In this document: in pieces, positions 1 through 8,120 of the stretch
Numbering within the stretch: position 1 is the stretch's first letter
Layout of the letters: each line of letters starts with the position of its first letter
Origin: Pseudomonadota bacterium
GTDB lineage: Bacteria; Pseudomonadota; Gammaproteobacteria; Steroidobacterales; Steroidobacteraceae
Direction of reading: 5' to 3'
Assembly (NCBI GenBank): GCA_021777555.1
Contig: JAJYDK010000009.1
Location: forward strand, 1-64,000
DNA length: 64,000 nt
The notes under the pieces: model-generated
The model's database searches: none
What the model was told of the DNA's origin: nothing
What the model saw: only the letters and a program-made list of their open reading frames with translations
Made by a program: the position numbers and the translations under genes

Positions 1-942
1 CAATTCCACCCGTCCGCCGTAGGTATCGGAAGTGTTGTAGTTGTTCTTGAGCCAAGGCCCGACGGTGATGGCGCCGGCGCCGATCGGCGATCCGATGGCG
101 CATTGCCCCGTGTTTCCGCCCGGCCCGATCCCGCTCGCCTGGAGTGACCAGGTGGGGAATGTTCTCACGCCGTTGAAGATACAGCCATTGGCATCGGTGC
201 CGGCGACGTTGCTGATGAAACCACCGTGATGCACGTCCCAGCCGACCAGGCGGACGGCCGCGTTGGCCCACAGCGGAATATTGACAAAGCCCTGGATGAC
301 GTGCCCCGGGCCGCCGTCCTGGATGATGTTTTCCTGCAGATCGTAGCCGGCGGAGAACCTGGTCGGATCCGGCTTGTTGGTGATGATGCGCACCGCGCCG
401 GCCTCGGCGCTGGATCCAAACAGCGTTCCCTGCGGCCCTTCCAGCACCTCGATGCGGTTGATGTCGTACATGTGCTCCGGCACCACCCCGGTGATGGTGG
501 TGACCGGCTGCTGATCGAGATAGACGCCGACGCTCGGCTCGGATCCGGAGTGATTGCCGTCGCCGCCGCTCACCACGTCGCGGATGTAGATGATCGCGCC
601 ACCCGGCCCGCCATTATCGCCCTCGCCCTGGCTGCGCACGAACGTCACGGTCGGCGCCATCTTGACGTAGTCGTCGATGTTCGCGATGTTGAGCTGCCGC
701 ATCTCCTTGTTGTTGAACACCTCGACGCTGATCGGAACGTTCTGCAGGTTCTGCCGGATCTTCTGCGCGGTGATCACGATCGTCTGCAGGCCGCCGCCTC
801 CTGCCGTCTGGGCCTGGGCCGCGGACAGACCCGCGACGAGGGCCGCGAGCGGCACGCCCGCCCTCATGATCGTGCGAAGCGGCGTGGCCCTCTGTGTCCT
901 CGTCTGCTCGCGTAACAGCTTTCTACGTCGACTGCGCGTCAT
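1..942 (-). CDS. TonB-dependent receptor, N-terminal 314 residues (cut by window edge)
   Basis: This gene runs off the left edge, so only its first 314 codons are present and no stop is seen. The product starts with a basic stretch and a hydrophobic signal sequence (about residues 25-45, ending in SAAQA). A TonB-box-like segment follows (LQTIVITAQK, about 52-61), then a plug domain with the typical patterns PSVGVYLDQQPV and RIEVLEGPQGTLFGSSAEAG. These fit an outer-membrane gated porin that takes up a large substrate using TonB energy; the substrate cannot be told from the plug. The ATG start is preceded by GGGGAG six bases upstream. It lies 75 bp downstream of the TPR-sulfotransferase gene on the same strand and is probably co-transcribed with it. 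The SusC-type and siderophore classes cannot be separated here. Confidence 0.88.
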   Translation of the reverse strand, partial: MTRSRRRKLLREQTRTQRATPLRTIMRAGVPLAALVAGLSAAQAQTAGGGGLQTIVITAQKIRQNLQNVPISVEVFNNKEMRQLNIANIDDYVKMAPTVTFVRSQGEGDNGGPGGAIIYIRDVVSGGDGNHSGSEPSVGVYLDQQPVTTITGVVPEHMYDINRIEVLEGPQGTLFGSSAEAGAVRIITNKPDPTRFSAGYDLQENIIQDGGPGHVIQGFVNIPLWANAAVRLVGWDVHHGGFISNVAGTDANGCIFNGVRTFPTWSLQASGIGPGGNTGQCAIGSPIGAGAITVGPWLKNNYNTSDTYGGRVEL

Positions 943-1017
943 TGTTGACTCCCCGTTTTTAGAATGATCAATCTTGCAGGCACGACCCACCGACTCCGCC
1001 CGGCAGCGGGCAGGAGA

Positions 1018-2970
1018 TCAGCCAAAGTCCGGAACCCGTGGATATCCGGTCAGAACCTCTCCCAGGGCGCTCTTGAGCGGCCCGAGCCAGGGCTCGTAAT
1101 GGCGCCAACGCTCCACCCCGTCGCGATAAATCGGCTGGCGCACCTGTTCGGAACTTGCCGTGCGCACGGCCCGCTCGTTCTCGTAGAACCGCAGGCAGTC
1201 CGCGTGAAACGGCAGCCGGCAGTGATCGAGGAGTCGACGCACCTCGGTCTCGGTATTCTCGATCATGGCCTCGTAGTACACCCGATGCACCCGGCCCGGC
1301 GAGACCGCGTCGTAATGCGCCATGAGCTCGACGTAATCCCGGTAGTAGCGCCCGAGATCCTCGAGGCCATACGTGAACCATTGGCCGCGCGCGAAGTGCT
1401 GCTTGAAACACGAGAAGCAGCAGCCCACGGGATGGCGCCGCGCGTCGATGATCACGGCGTTCGGCAGAATGAGCTCGATCAGGCCGACGTACCAGAAATT
1501 GTTCGGCATCTTGTCGATGAAGAACGGCGCGTCGGTCTTGCGCACGATGCGGGTCTGCGCCAGGTACCGCTCGCCGAGGGAGCGAAGCTCCTCGCGCGTG
1601 AGCGATGCAACCCTCTCGAGATAAGACACGTCCTCCGGTCCGCGCTCCGGGCCGGCAAGCTCGCGGGCGAGCTTCGGCATCTCGGGCAACTCCATCGTTC
1701 CCTCGACGAGGGGGTGGCTCGCGAGGATCTGCTCGATCAGCGTCGAGCCGGCGCGCGGCAGGCCCACGATGAAAATCGGATCGGCGGCCTGAGCGCCCGC
1801 GCCGGCGCGCTCGCTCAGGAACTCCTTCGTGAACAGCCGCTTCGAGCCGCGCGCGAAGCGGGTATTCTCTTCCGCGTCGTAGCCGTGCACCCTGCGACGC
1901 AGGGCATTTCCCGCCGCGTAGTGCGCGAAGGATTCAGCGTAGGACGCCGAGTCCTCGAGCGCCTTGCCGAGGGCGAATTCGAAGTGCAGCCGGTCGTCGT
2001 CGGTCAGATCCGTGCGCGCGAGGGCCTGATGCAGGGCGAGCACATCTTGCTCGCTGAAGCGGAAAGTCTTGAGATTGGCGAGACTCCACCACGCTTCCCC
2101 CAGCCTCGGCTCGATGGACAAGGCGCGCCGATAGGCGCTGACGCTTTCCGGGATCCTGCCGGTCGTCTTGAGCGCGTGTCCGTAACTCAGCCACAACTTC
2201 GGCTGTTGCGGATATTGCGCGAGCACCGATCCGTACGCGGCGATCGAATCCGCGTAATTGCCGAGACTCGCCGAAATGGCGGCGTGCAGGCTGCGGTAGC
2301 CCGGATTGCCGGGCTCCTTCGCGAGCAGCCGCGCACACTGCTCCAGCGCCTCCGCGCCCCTGCCTTGTCGATTGAGCACCGTCGCATAGTTGTGGCGCGC
2401 CGCATCGAAGCCCGGTGCGAGCTGCAGGCAGCGCTCGAGAAGCGTCTGCGCCTCCCTGTAGCGAAGCTGGCGCGCAACCGCCTCGGCGAGCATGCGCAGC
2501 GCGGCCACGTCGGTCGGATGGCGCTCCAGATGCTCGCGCAGCAACTCCTCGGCCTCGGGGATGCGGTTGGCATTGAGCGCCGCGGCGGCCTCGCGCAGCC
2601 GAGGGTCCCGGGCGGCGGTCTTGATGTAGCGCGCGTAGGCGGCATCGGCCTCGGGCACATTGTCCAGGGCCGTCAACAGGTCGGCCAGCTCGAGCCACGC
2701 GGCCGGCATCGTCGGCTGCTCCTCGCACAACCGCCGCAGGACCTCGAGCGCGGCTTCGGTCTCACCGCATCTGCGGCGGGCCGCGCCGAGCAGCAACAGG
2801 GCCATGGGCTGTCGAGGGTCGTGTTGGAGGATGTCGGCGGCCTGGCCGGCCGCGAGCGCGGGCTCGGTCTCGAGCAGCCGGGTCGCGTGGCCGAGAGCGG
2901 TTTCCAGGGTGCCGAGCGCCGCGGAGGTATTCAAGCGCTCAGACCCGGGGCCCCGCGGCGCGGTGCGCAT
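1018..2970 (-). CDS. TPR-repeat sulfotransferase family protein
   Basis: The 650-residue product has two parts. Residues about 20-350 are tandem tetratricopeptide repeats (for example the unit around 60-90 with LLLLGAARRRCGETEAALEV). Residues about 395-650 are a sulfotransferase domain. Its PAPS 5'-phosphosulfate-binding loop is visible as IFIVGLPRAGSTLIEQIL (about 399-416), and a second conserved block is around 495-520 (IDKMPNNFWYVGLIELILPN). The family transfers sulfate or uses that fold on unknown acceptors; no substrate can be named. No signal peptide is obvious, so it is probably cytoplasmic. The start codon has GAGGG just upstream. This architecture is commonly found beside TonB-dependent receptors in alpha- and gammaproteobacteria, as it is here. 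Confidence 0.85.
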   Translation of the reverse strand: MRTAPRGPGSERLNTSAALGTLETALGHATRLLETEPALAAGQAADILQHDPRQPMALLLLGAARRRCGETEAALEVLRRLCEEQPTMPAAWLELADLLTALDNVPEADAAYARYIKTAARDPRLREAAAALNANRIPEAEELLREHLERHPTDVAALRMLAEAVARQLRYREAQTLLERCLQLAPGFDAARHNYATVLNRQGRGAEALEQCARLLAKEPGNPGYRSLHAAISASLGNYADSIAAYGSVLAQYPQQPKLWLSYGHALKTTGRIPESVSAYRRALSIEPRLGEAWWSLANLKTFRFSEQDVLALHQALARTDLTDDDRLHFEFALGKALEDSASYAESFAHYAAGNALRRRVHGYDAEENTRFARGSKRLFTKEFLSERAGAGAQAADPIFIVGLPRAGSTLIEQILASHPLVEGTMELPEMPKLARELAGPERGPEDVSYLERVASLTREELRSLGERYLAQTRIVRKTDAPFFIDKMPNNFWYVGLIELILPNAVIIDARRHPVGCCFSCFKQHFARGQWFTYGLEDLGRYYRDYVELMAHYDAVSPGRVHRVYYEAMIENTETEVRRLLDHCRLPFHADCLRFYENERAVRTASSEQVRQPIYRDGVERWRHYEPWLGPLKSALGEVLTGYPRVPDFG

Positions 2971-3303
2971 CCCTCGCTGCGCGGCGGGTCCGTGTTCGAC
3001 CGAATCTCGCGATGTCCGGACTCAGTGACAATGGATCGACACCCACACGTCAGGGGTCATTACGCGTCGCAACATCGGGCCCATGACCTCCATTGGCCAT
3101 GAGCGGACGTTGGCGTCGGTAACGCATGACACGTCTGCCCCCTATCGAGGCATGGTCACACATCTGGGCAAAAAATCAAGACGTCCGGGCCGGCCCCTCA
3201 TGACGAGTCTCCGCTTTGGCGCAAAATTCAATTCGATCTCGGACAGGGCCGCAAGGGTGCGCGACCTGCCGAATGTCCCCGGCGATGAGCTATGCTTGCC
3301 CGA
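2971..3303. promoter_or_regulatory. Divergent intergenic region, sulfotransferase/ddl
   Basis: This is about 330 bp without a convincing gene. It separates two divergently transcribed genes and so must hold both promoters. On the ddl side a -10-like box TATGCT (3291-3296) ends seven bases before the preferred ddl ATG. No strong -35 was seen. An AT-richer stretch with runs of A lies around 3170-3235. I see no repeat or hairpin that demands explanation. Confidence 0.5.
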
Positions 3304-4398
3304 ATGCAGAGCAAGACCCGGGTCGCCATCGTCTTTGGCGGCCAATCCACCGAGCACGAGATTTCCATCCTGTCGGCGCGCAACGTGCTCGCCGCCCTCG
3401 ACAGGTCGCGGTTCGAGCCGCTGTTGATCGGCATCGACAAGCAGGGGCGCTGGCTGCTGCAGGATGCCGCGCGGCTCCTCGAGAGCGCGCGCGACCCCCG
3501 CCTGGTGCGCATCGAGGCAGGCGCGCCCTTTCCGAGGGATCTGCTCGCGGCGGGCCCGGCGGCCGATGCCGCGGAACGCATCGATGTGATCTTCCCCGTT
3601 CTGCACGGGACCCTGGGCGAGGATGGCACCCTGCAGGGACTGTTCGAGATCGCAGGCATCCCTTACGTGGGCGCGGGGGTGCTCGGCTCGGCGATCGGCA
3701 TGGACAAGGACGTCGCCAAGCGTCTGCTGCGGGAAGCCGGTGTGGCGGTAACCGATTTCCTCACGCTGCGGATCGAGCGCTTCGAGGCCGATCCCCGCGG
3801 CGCGTGCGCCAGGCTCGCCTCCCTCGGGCTGCCGGTCTTCACCAAGCCGGCCAATGCCGGCTCCTCGGTCGGCATCCGCAAAGTGACCGACGCGGCGGGA
3901 CTCGAGGACGCGATCCGATTTGCGTTCCAGTTCGATACCAAGGTGCTGGTGGAGACCGCGGTGAGCGCCCGCGAGATCGAGCTGGGCGTCCTCGGGGGCA
4001 ATCCGCCCTCGGTGTCCGTCGCCGGGGAGATCGTGGTCCGCCATCCCGACGGCTTCTATTCCTATGACGCCAAGTACCTCGATGAGAGCAGCGCCCGCCT
4101 CGAGCTGCCGGCCCGCCTCAGCCCCGATGAGCTCACCCGCGCACAGGCGATGGCCGCCCGGGCCTTCGAGGTGCTCGAGTGTGAAGGCATGGCGCGGGTG
4201 GACCTGTTCCTGAAGCCGGACGGAACGCTGCTGGTCAACGAGATCAACACCATTCCGGGCTTCACCGCCATCTCCATGTATCCGAAGCTCTGGGCGCTTT
4301 CGGGGATTCCGCCCACGATGCTCATCAGCCGGCTCATCGACCTGGCGCTCGAACGCGGCCGGCGTCGCGCCGCCCTGCGACGCTCGCTCGGCACCTGA
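3304..4398 (+). CDS. ddl: D-alanine--D-alanine ligase
   Basis: The product joins two D-alanines with ATP hydrolysis to make the peptidoglycan terminal dipeptide in the cytoplasm. ATP-grasp family features are clear: VAIVFGGQSTEHEIS at the N-terminus, GTLGEDGTLQGLFE, the grasp segment FTKPANAGSSVGI, and the C-terminal metal and substrate block LVNEINTIPGFT. The sequence resembles the longer DdlA type. I chose the second in-frame ATG because it gives a 364-residue protein whose start (MQSKTRVAIVFGG) lines up with E. coli DdlA. The ATG at 3292 would add only four residues and overlaps the -10-like box. No Shine-Dalgarno sequence precedes the chosen ATG, so the mRNA may be leaderless. It stands apart from the mra/mur/fts cell wall cluster. 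The GST gene follows after 26 bp. Confidence 0.93.
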   Translation: MQSKTRVAIVFGGQSTEHEISILSARNVLAALDRSRFEPLLIGIDKQGRWLLQDAARLLESARDPRLVRIEAGAPFPRDLLAAGPAADAAERIDVIFPVLHGTLGEDGTLQGLFEIAGIPYVGAGVLGSAIGMDKDVAKRLLREAGVAVTDFLTLRIERFEADPRGACARLASLGLPVFTKPANAGSSVGIRKVTDAAGLEDAIRFAFQFDTKVLVETAVSAREIELGVLGGNPPSVSVAGEIVVRHPDGFYSYDAKYLDESSARLELPARLSPDELTRAQAMAARAFEVLECEGMARVDLFLKPDGTLLVNEINTIPGFTAISMYPKLWALSGIPPTMLISRLIDLALERGRRRAALRRSLGT

Positions 4399-4424
4399 GC
4401 CATCCCAATCGGAGATCACGCGCC

Positions 4425-5027
4425 ATGCAGATGTATTCGAGCCCCAGCTCCCCGTTCGCCCGCAAGGCCCGAGTGACCGCGCACGAGCTCGGGCTCGATG
4501 CGCGCATTACGCTCATCAACATCTCGCTCTCGCCCGTGAATCCGCATCAGGAGCTGCGCGCCCATAATCCGCTCGGCAAGCTCCCCGCGCTCATCACCGA
4601 CACGGGTGAGACGCTCTACGACTCTCCGGTCATCTGCGAGTATCTCGATGCGCTCGCCGGCGGCGGCCGCATCTTTCCGGCCTCCGGTCCGGCGCGCTGG
4701 ACGGCGCTGCGCCGTCAGGCGCTGGCCGATGGATTGACCGACGCCACGGTGCTCGTCCGATACGAGACCGCGGCACGCCCGACGACGCTTCAGTGGCAGC
4801 AGTGGATCGAAGGCCAGTTCCTCAAGGTGCGCACGGCTCTCGATGCGCTCGAGACCGAAGACCTCGGCGGCGCCTTCGACATCGGCGCCATCTCCGTGGC
4901 GTGCGCGCTGGGCTATCTCGATTTCAGGTTTCCCGAGGAACGCTGGCGAGAGACCCGCCCGCGCCTCGCGGCCTGGCATGCCGCGCTCAGCGAGCGGCCC
5001 TCGCTCGCCTCGAGCCGCCCCTCCTAG
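4425..5027 (+). CDS. Glutathione S-transferase family protein
   Basis: The 200-residue protein has the two-domain GST layout. It has an N-terminal thioredoxin-like domain (about 1-78) with SSPSSPFARKAR near the active-site helix, the cis-proline region NPLGKLPALITDTGETLYDS (cis-Pro after KL), and the glutathione gamma-glutamyl contact DSPVICEYLD. An all-helical C-terminal domain follows (about 85-195). It resembles the YibF-like group of bacterial GSTs, whose substrate is not established. It is probably cytoplasmic. It lies just downstream of ddl on the same strand and may be read through from it, and it converges on rdgC with a 15-bp gap. Confidence 0.85.
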   Translation: MQMYSSPSSPFARKARVTAHELGLDARITLINISLSPVNPHQELRAHNPLGKLPALITDTGETLYDSPVICEYLDALAGGGRIFPASGPARWTALRRQALADGLTDATVLVRYETAARPTTLQWQQWIEGQFLKVRTALDALETEDLGGAFDIGAISVACALGYLDFRFPEERWRETRPRLAAWHAALSERPSLASSRPS

Positions 5028-5042
5028 CGTCCAAGGGTCACC

Positions 5043-5954
5043 TCACGCCGCGGCGCGGTCGGCTTCGCCGTCCAACTCCCTGCACAGCTCCGACAGCAGC
5101 TTCGACAGCTCGCCCGCCATCACGGTGAAGTCGATGTCGAATTGCTCCACCGGATCGATCTCCTCGCCCTCGCCCTCCTTCTCCGGCGCGAGCTCGAGGA
5201 ATTCCAGGCGCTTGATCTGCAGCTTCTCCGTCAACACGAAAGACACGCGGCCGTTCCACGTCAACCCCAGCTGGGTGGGACGCTTGCCCGATGCCAGATG
5301 TCCGCGGATGTCCTTGCCCTCGAGGGAGTGGCGGCGATAGCGTATGGTCGCCTTGGCGGCGTCCGCCGACTGCAGCTCGAGATCCTGCTCGACCGAGAAC
5401 GGCCCCGCCGAGCCGCCCTGCGTGAGCCATGCGGCCATGCAGCCGCTCACCGAGCGCTGCACATCCAACGCCTGCACCGAGAGGCTCCCGAGCGTGTCGC
5501 GCAGGGTCTCGATGAGCTCTTCGGCGCGGGCGGCGCTGCCGGTGTCCACCACCAGCCAGCCTTTCGTCGGGTCGATCCAGGCCCGCGTCACCGTGCGCCG
5601 CGTGAACGCACGTGCGCGCAGCTCATCGGCAACCTGCATCTTCAACGCACGCATCTGCTGGCGTCCGACCGGAAAACCCTGGGACTCGGCCTGCTCGCGC
5701 GCACGCGCCTCGGCCTGTTGGCGGATGACCGAGGCCGGCAGGAGTTTCTGGTCGATGCCGAGCGCCAACAGATGCTGCCCGCCCACGGCGTGCAGCAGAC
5801 GCTCGGCGGGGCTCGCGGCGACCCAGCCGAGGCTGCGCATCTGCAGCGCACCGCACGGCTGCAGCGGGCGGCGCCCCAGCGCCTCTTCCAGATGGGCTGC
5901 GGACCCGTTCCAGTCCTCGGGCAGGCGATAGACGGTGAGATTCTTGAACCACAT
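5043..5954 (-). CDS. rdgC: Recombination-associated protein RdgC
   Basis: RdgC forms a ring-shaped dimer that binds duplex DNA and modulates RecA-dependent recombination and replication restart. The start MWFKNLTVYRLPEDW matches the family N-terminus. Further conserved segments are KMQVADELRARAFTR, the AWIDPTKGWLVVDT region and DFDIDFTVMAGEL-like residues at the C-terminus (FDIDFTVMAGELSKLLSEL). The length, 303 residues, equals that of E. coli RdgC. The open frame extends much further upstream, but I reject that extension because homology begins at MWFKN. A TATACT box lies about 23 bp upstream of the ATG. The gene is divergent from the EamA transporter. Confidence 0.93.
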   Translation of the reverse strand: MWFKNLTVYRLPEDWNGSAAHLEEALGRRPLQPCGALQMRSLGWVAASPAERLLHAVGGQHLLALGIDQKLLPASVIRQQAEARAREQAESQGFPVGRQQMRALKMQVADELRARAFTRRTVTRAWIDPTKGWLVVDTGSAARAEELIETLRDTLGSLSVQALDVQRSVSGCMAAWLTQGGSAGPFSVEQDLELQSADAAKATIRYRRHSLEGKDIRGHLASGKRPTQLGLTWNGRVSFVLTEKLQIKRLEFLELAPEKEGEGEEIDPVEQFDIDFTVMAGELSKLLSELCRELDGEADRAAA

Positions 5955-6059
5955 GATGATGATGCTCGGCGGGGTCGCGCAGTATAGCGGCCGGCGCCTC
6001 GCCGGTCCCGAGCCATGGCGCGGCTCGCGCCGGATCTCGAACTGCCGTAGCCTAGAGGA

Positions 6060-6950
6060 ATGAACGCGCGGACTTGGCTCGTGTTCGTGGCGCTCGGCAT
6101 CGTCTGGGGGATCCCGTACCTGTTCATCAAGCTCGCGGTGCGCGAGCTCTCCCCGTTCGATGTCGCCTGGGGTCGCATCACCCTCGCGGTCCTCATCCTG
6201 CTGCCGCTCGCATGGCAGCGGCGGGCGCTGCGGCCTCTGAGGGCTCACCTTGCGGCGGTCTGCGCCTTCGGACTGCTCGAGTTCGCGATCCCCTATACCC
6301 TTCTCGCCCTCTGCGAGCGCTGGATCCCCTCGTCCGTGGCCGGCATCCTGATCGCAGCCGTGCCGCTCACCATGGTGCCCATCTCGCACCTGTTCGGCGT
6401 GCACGAGCCGCTCGGACCGCGACGGCTCGGGGGCCTGCTGCTCGGCCTCGCGGGTGTCGCGACCCTGGTCGGATTCGGCACGGTGTCAGGATGGCGAGGC
6501 TGGGCGGGCGTCGCGTGCATGCTCATCATCACGGTTTGTTATGCCACGGGCCCGCTCGTCGTCCAGCGGCACCTTCACGCGGTGGATTCGGTCGGCTCCC
6601 TCGCCGGGAGTCTGCTCTTTGCCAGCGCACTGCTTCTCATCCCCGCCGCGCTCACCCTGCCCGGCCATGTGCCGAGCCGGCTCACGCTCGCCTCCATCGC
6701 CGTGCTCGGCGTCCTCTGCACCGGCTTGTCGATGATCGCGATGTTCTATCTCATCAAGCGTGCGGGGGCCGCCCGGACCTCTGTCGTCACCTACATCAAC
6801 CCCGCCGTCGCGGCGCTGCTCGGGGTGGTCGTGCTGCACGAGCGCCTCGGGTTCTCGGGGCTCGGTGGCCTCGTGCTGATTCTCTCGAGCTGCTGGCTCG
6901 CGACCCACGGCGGCCATCCGCCGCGCGCGCCGGCTATCGAGCCCGGCTGA
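6060..6950 (+). CDS. EamA/DMT-family membrane transporter
   Basis: The 296-residue protein is almost wholly hydrophobic and has about ten predicted membrane helices arranged as two EamA repeats (about residues 5-135 and 148-285). Family features include WGIPYLFIKLAVRELSPFD near the N-terminus and SVVTYINPAVAALLGVVVL with HERL in the last repeat. Members export metabolites or amino acids, but the substrate here is unknown. The inner membrane is the expected location. A TAGCCT box sits five bases before the ATG, so translation may begin on a leaderless or very short-leader transcript. It converges on the cyo operon. Confidence 0.85.
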   Translation: MNARTWLVFVALGIVWGIPYLFIKLAVRELSPFDVAWGRITLAVLILLPLAWQRRALRPLRAHLAAVCAFGLLEFAIPYTLLALCERWIPSSVAGILIAAVPLTMVPISHLFGVHEPLGPRRLGGLLLGLAGVATLVGFGTVSGWRGWAGVACMLIITVCYATGPLVVQRHLHAVDSVGSLAGSLLFASALLLIPAALTLPGHVPSRLTLASIAVLGVLCTGLSMIAMFYLIKRAGAARTSVVTYINPAVAALLGVVVLHERLGFSGLGGLVLILSSCWLATHGGHPPRAPAIEPG

Positions 6951-6980
6951 TCCCAGCCCCCCCTCCTCCAGATGCGACGA

Positions 6981-7012
6981 CGCCCGGGCCACCCTCGCGG
7001 GCGACCCGGGCG
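6981..7012. terminator. Bidirectional hairpin between eamA-like gene and cyoD
   Basis: An exact 8-bp inverted repeat (CGCCCGGG / CCCGGGCG) encloses a smaller CCC-TCGC-GGG stem. It sits between the convergent transporter and cyoD genes, as a terminator would. There is no T-run on either side, so its strength is uncertain. Confidence 0.55.
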
Positions 7013-7035
7013 CGCAGGTCCGCGCACGATGCCGG

Positions 7036-7422
7036 TCAGCGGACCCGGCCGTGCATCATCCCGGGCATCATGTTGAGGTAGAGGTGGTGCATGATCCAGA
7101 TGGAGCCGCCGAGGATGATGCCGACCACGATGGCGGTATAGATCAGGGCCACCAGGTTCCAGCGCTGCCCCTCGGAGCTGTTGACGTGCAGGAAATACAC
7201 GACGTGCACGATGATCTGCGCCATCGCGAAGCCCGCGATGAGCAGCGGCGTCCCCGCCACCGAGTGGCTCATCACCAGGGCAAACGGAATCGCCGTCAGG
7301 ATGATGGCCAGGAGGAACCCGACCATGTACTGCCTGTGGGTCGCGCCGTGCGCGCCGAGGTGTCCGCCGTGATTCCCATGCGGCGCGTGGTGACCGGCGA
7401 CCGCTTCATTCGCGACGTTCAT
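7036..7422 (-). CDS. cyoD: Cytochrome o ubiquinol oxidase subunit IV
   Basis: This is the small accessory subunit of the bo3-type quinol oxidase in the inner membrane. The 128-residue product has a His/Gly-rich N-terminal tail (residues about 10-30) and three membrane helices (about 33-52, 58-80, 92-112), with the family pattern FAMAQIIVHVVYFLHVN in the middle. It is the last gene of cyoABCD. Its ATG overlaps the cyoC stop codon as TGATG, indicating translational coupling. No cyoE (heme O synthase) follows; the next gene is convergent and unrelated. Confidence 0.93.
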   Translation of the reverse strand: MNVANEAVAGHHAPHGNHGGHLGAHGATHRQYMVGFLLAIILTAIPFALVMSHSVAGTPLLIAGFAMAQIIVHVVYFLHVNSSEGQRWNLVALIYTAIVVGIILGGSIWIMHHLYLNMMPGMMHGRVR

Positions 7423-8117
7423 CAGTGAGCCACTCCGAACAGGTAGACCAGGGAGAACACGCCCACCCAGATGATGTCGAGGAAGTGCCAGAACAGGCTC
7501 AGGCAGTTCAGGCGCGTCTGCGTGGAAGGCGTCAGACCCTTCTTCAGCACCGTCACCATCATCACGGCCATGAAAATGAGACCGCAGGTCACGTGCAGCC
7601 CGTGGGTCGCCACCAGCGTGAAGAAGCTCGAGAGGAACGCGCTGCGGCTCGGGCCGGCGCCGATCGCGACCAGATGCGCGAACTCGTGCACTTCCATGCC
7701 GACGAAGCCGAGGCCGAGGAGGAACGTCACCGCCAGCCAGCCGACCGTGGCGTTGCGCTGCTGGCGGTTCATGGCGAGCGTGGCGAGACCGCAGGTGAAG
7801 CTGCTGACGAGCAGGAACATCGTCTCGACCAATACGTACGGCAGCTCGAACAGGCTCTGCGGTGTGGGACCGCCCGCGGTGTGCCCGTGCAGCACCGAGT
7901 AGGTGGCGAACAGGCCCGAGAAGAGCAGGCAGTCGCTCATCAGATAGATCCAGAAGCCGAGCTGCGCCGTGGCGGCGGCATCGTGGTGATGCTCGACCTG
8001 GAAATCGACCGCGTCGTGACTCTGACGCAGGTCACGCAGCGCATCCGCCGCATGATCGGCATAACCCGGCCTCAGCGCCAGCGCGCCGTCGCGCATGATC
8101 ATCTGATCTGTCGACAT
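7422..8117 (-). CDS. cyoC: Cytochrome o ubiquinol oxidase subunit III
   Basis: This is a heme-copper oxidase subunit III, an inner-membrane protein of 231 residues with five predicted helices after a soluble N-terminal segment of about 45 residues. Conserved features include [30 protein letters not shown] (the conserved Glu-His pair) and [14 protein letters not shown]. It stabilizes subunit I and takes no direct part in catalysis. It lies three bases after cyoB and overlaps cyoD, as expected within the cyo operon. Confidence 0.94.
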   Translation of the reverse strand: MSTDQMIMRDGALALRPGYADHAADALRDLRQSHDAVDFQVEHHHDAAATAQLGFWIYLMSDCLLFSGLFATYSVLHGHTAGGPTPQSLFELPYVLVETMFLLVSSFTCGLATLAMNRQQRNATVGWLAVTFLLGLGFVGMEVHEFAHLVAIGAGPSRSAFLSSFFTLVATHGLHVTCGLIFMAVMMVTVLKKGLTPSTQTRLNCLSLFWHFLDIIWVGVFSLVYLFGVAH

Positions 8118-8120
8118 GGT

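Noticed and set aside
964-1017. Imperfect GC hairpin between the sulfotransferase and TonB receptor genes
   Set aside because: The stem is interrupted and has no T-run, and both genes point the same way. The evidence is too weak for a terminator.
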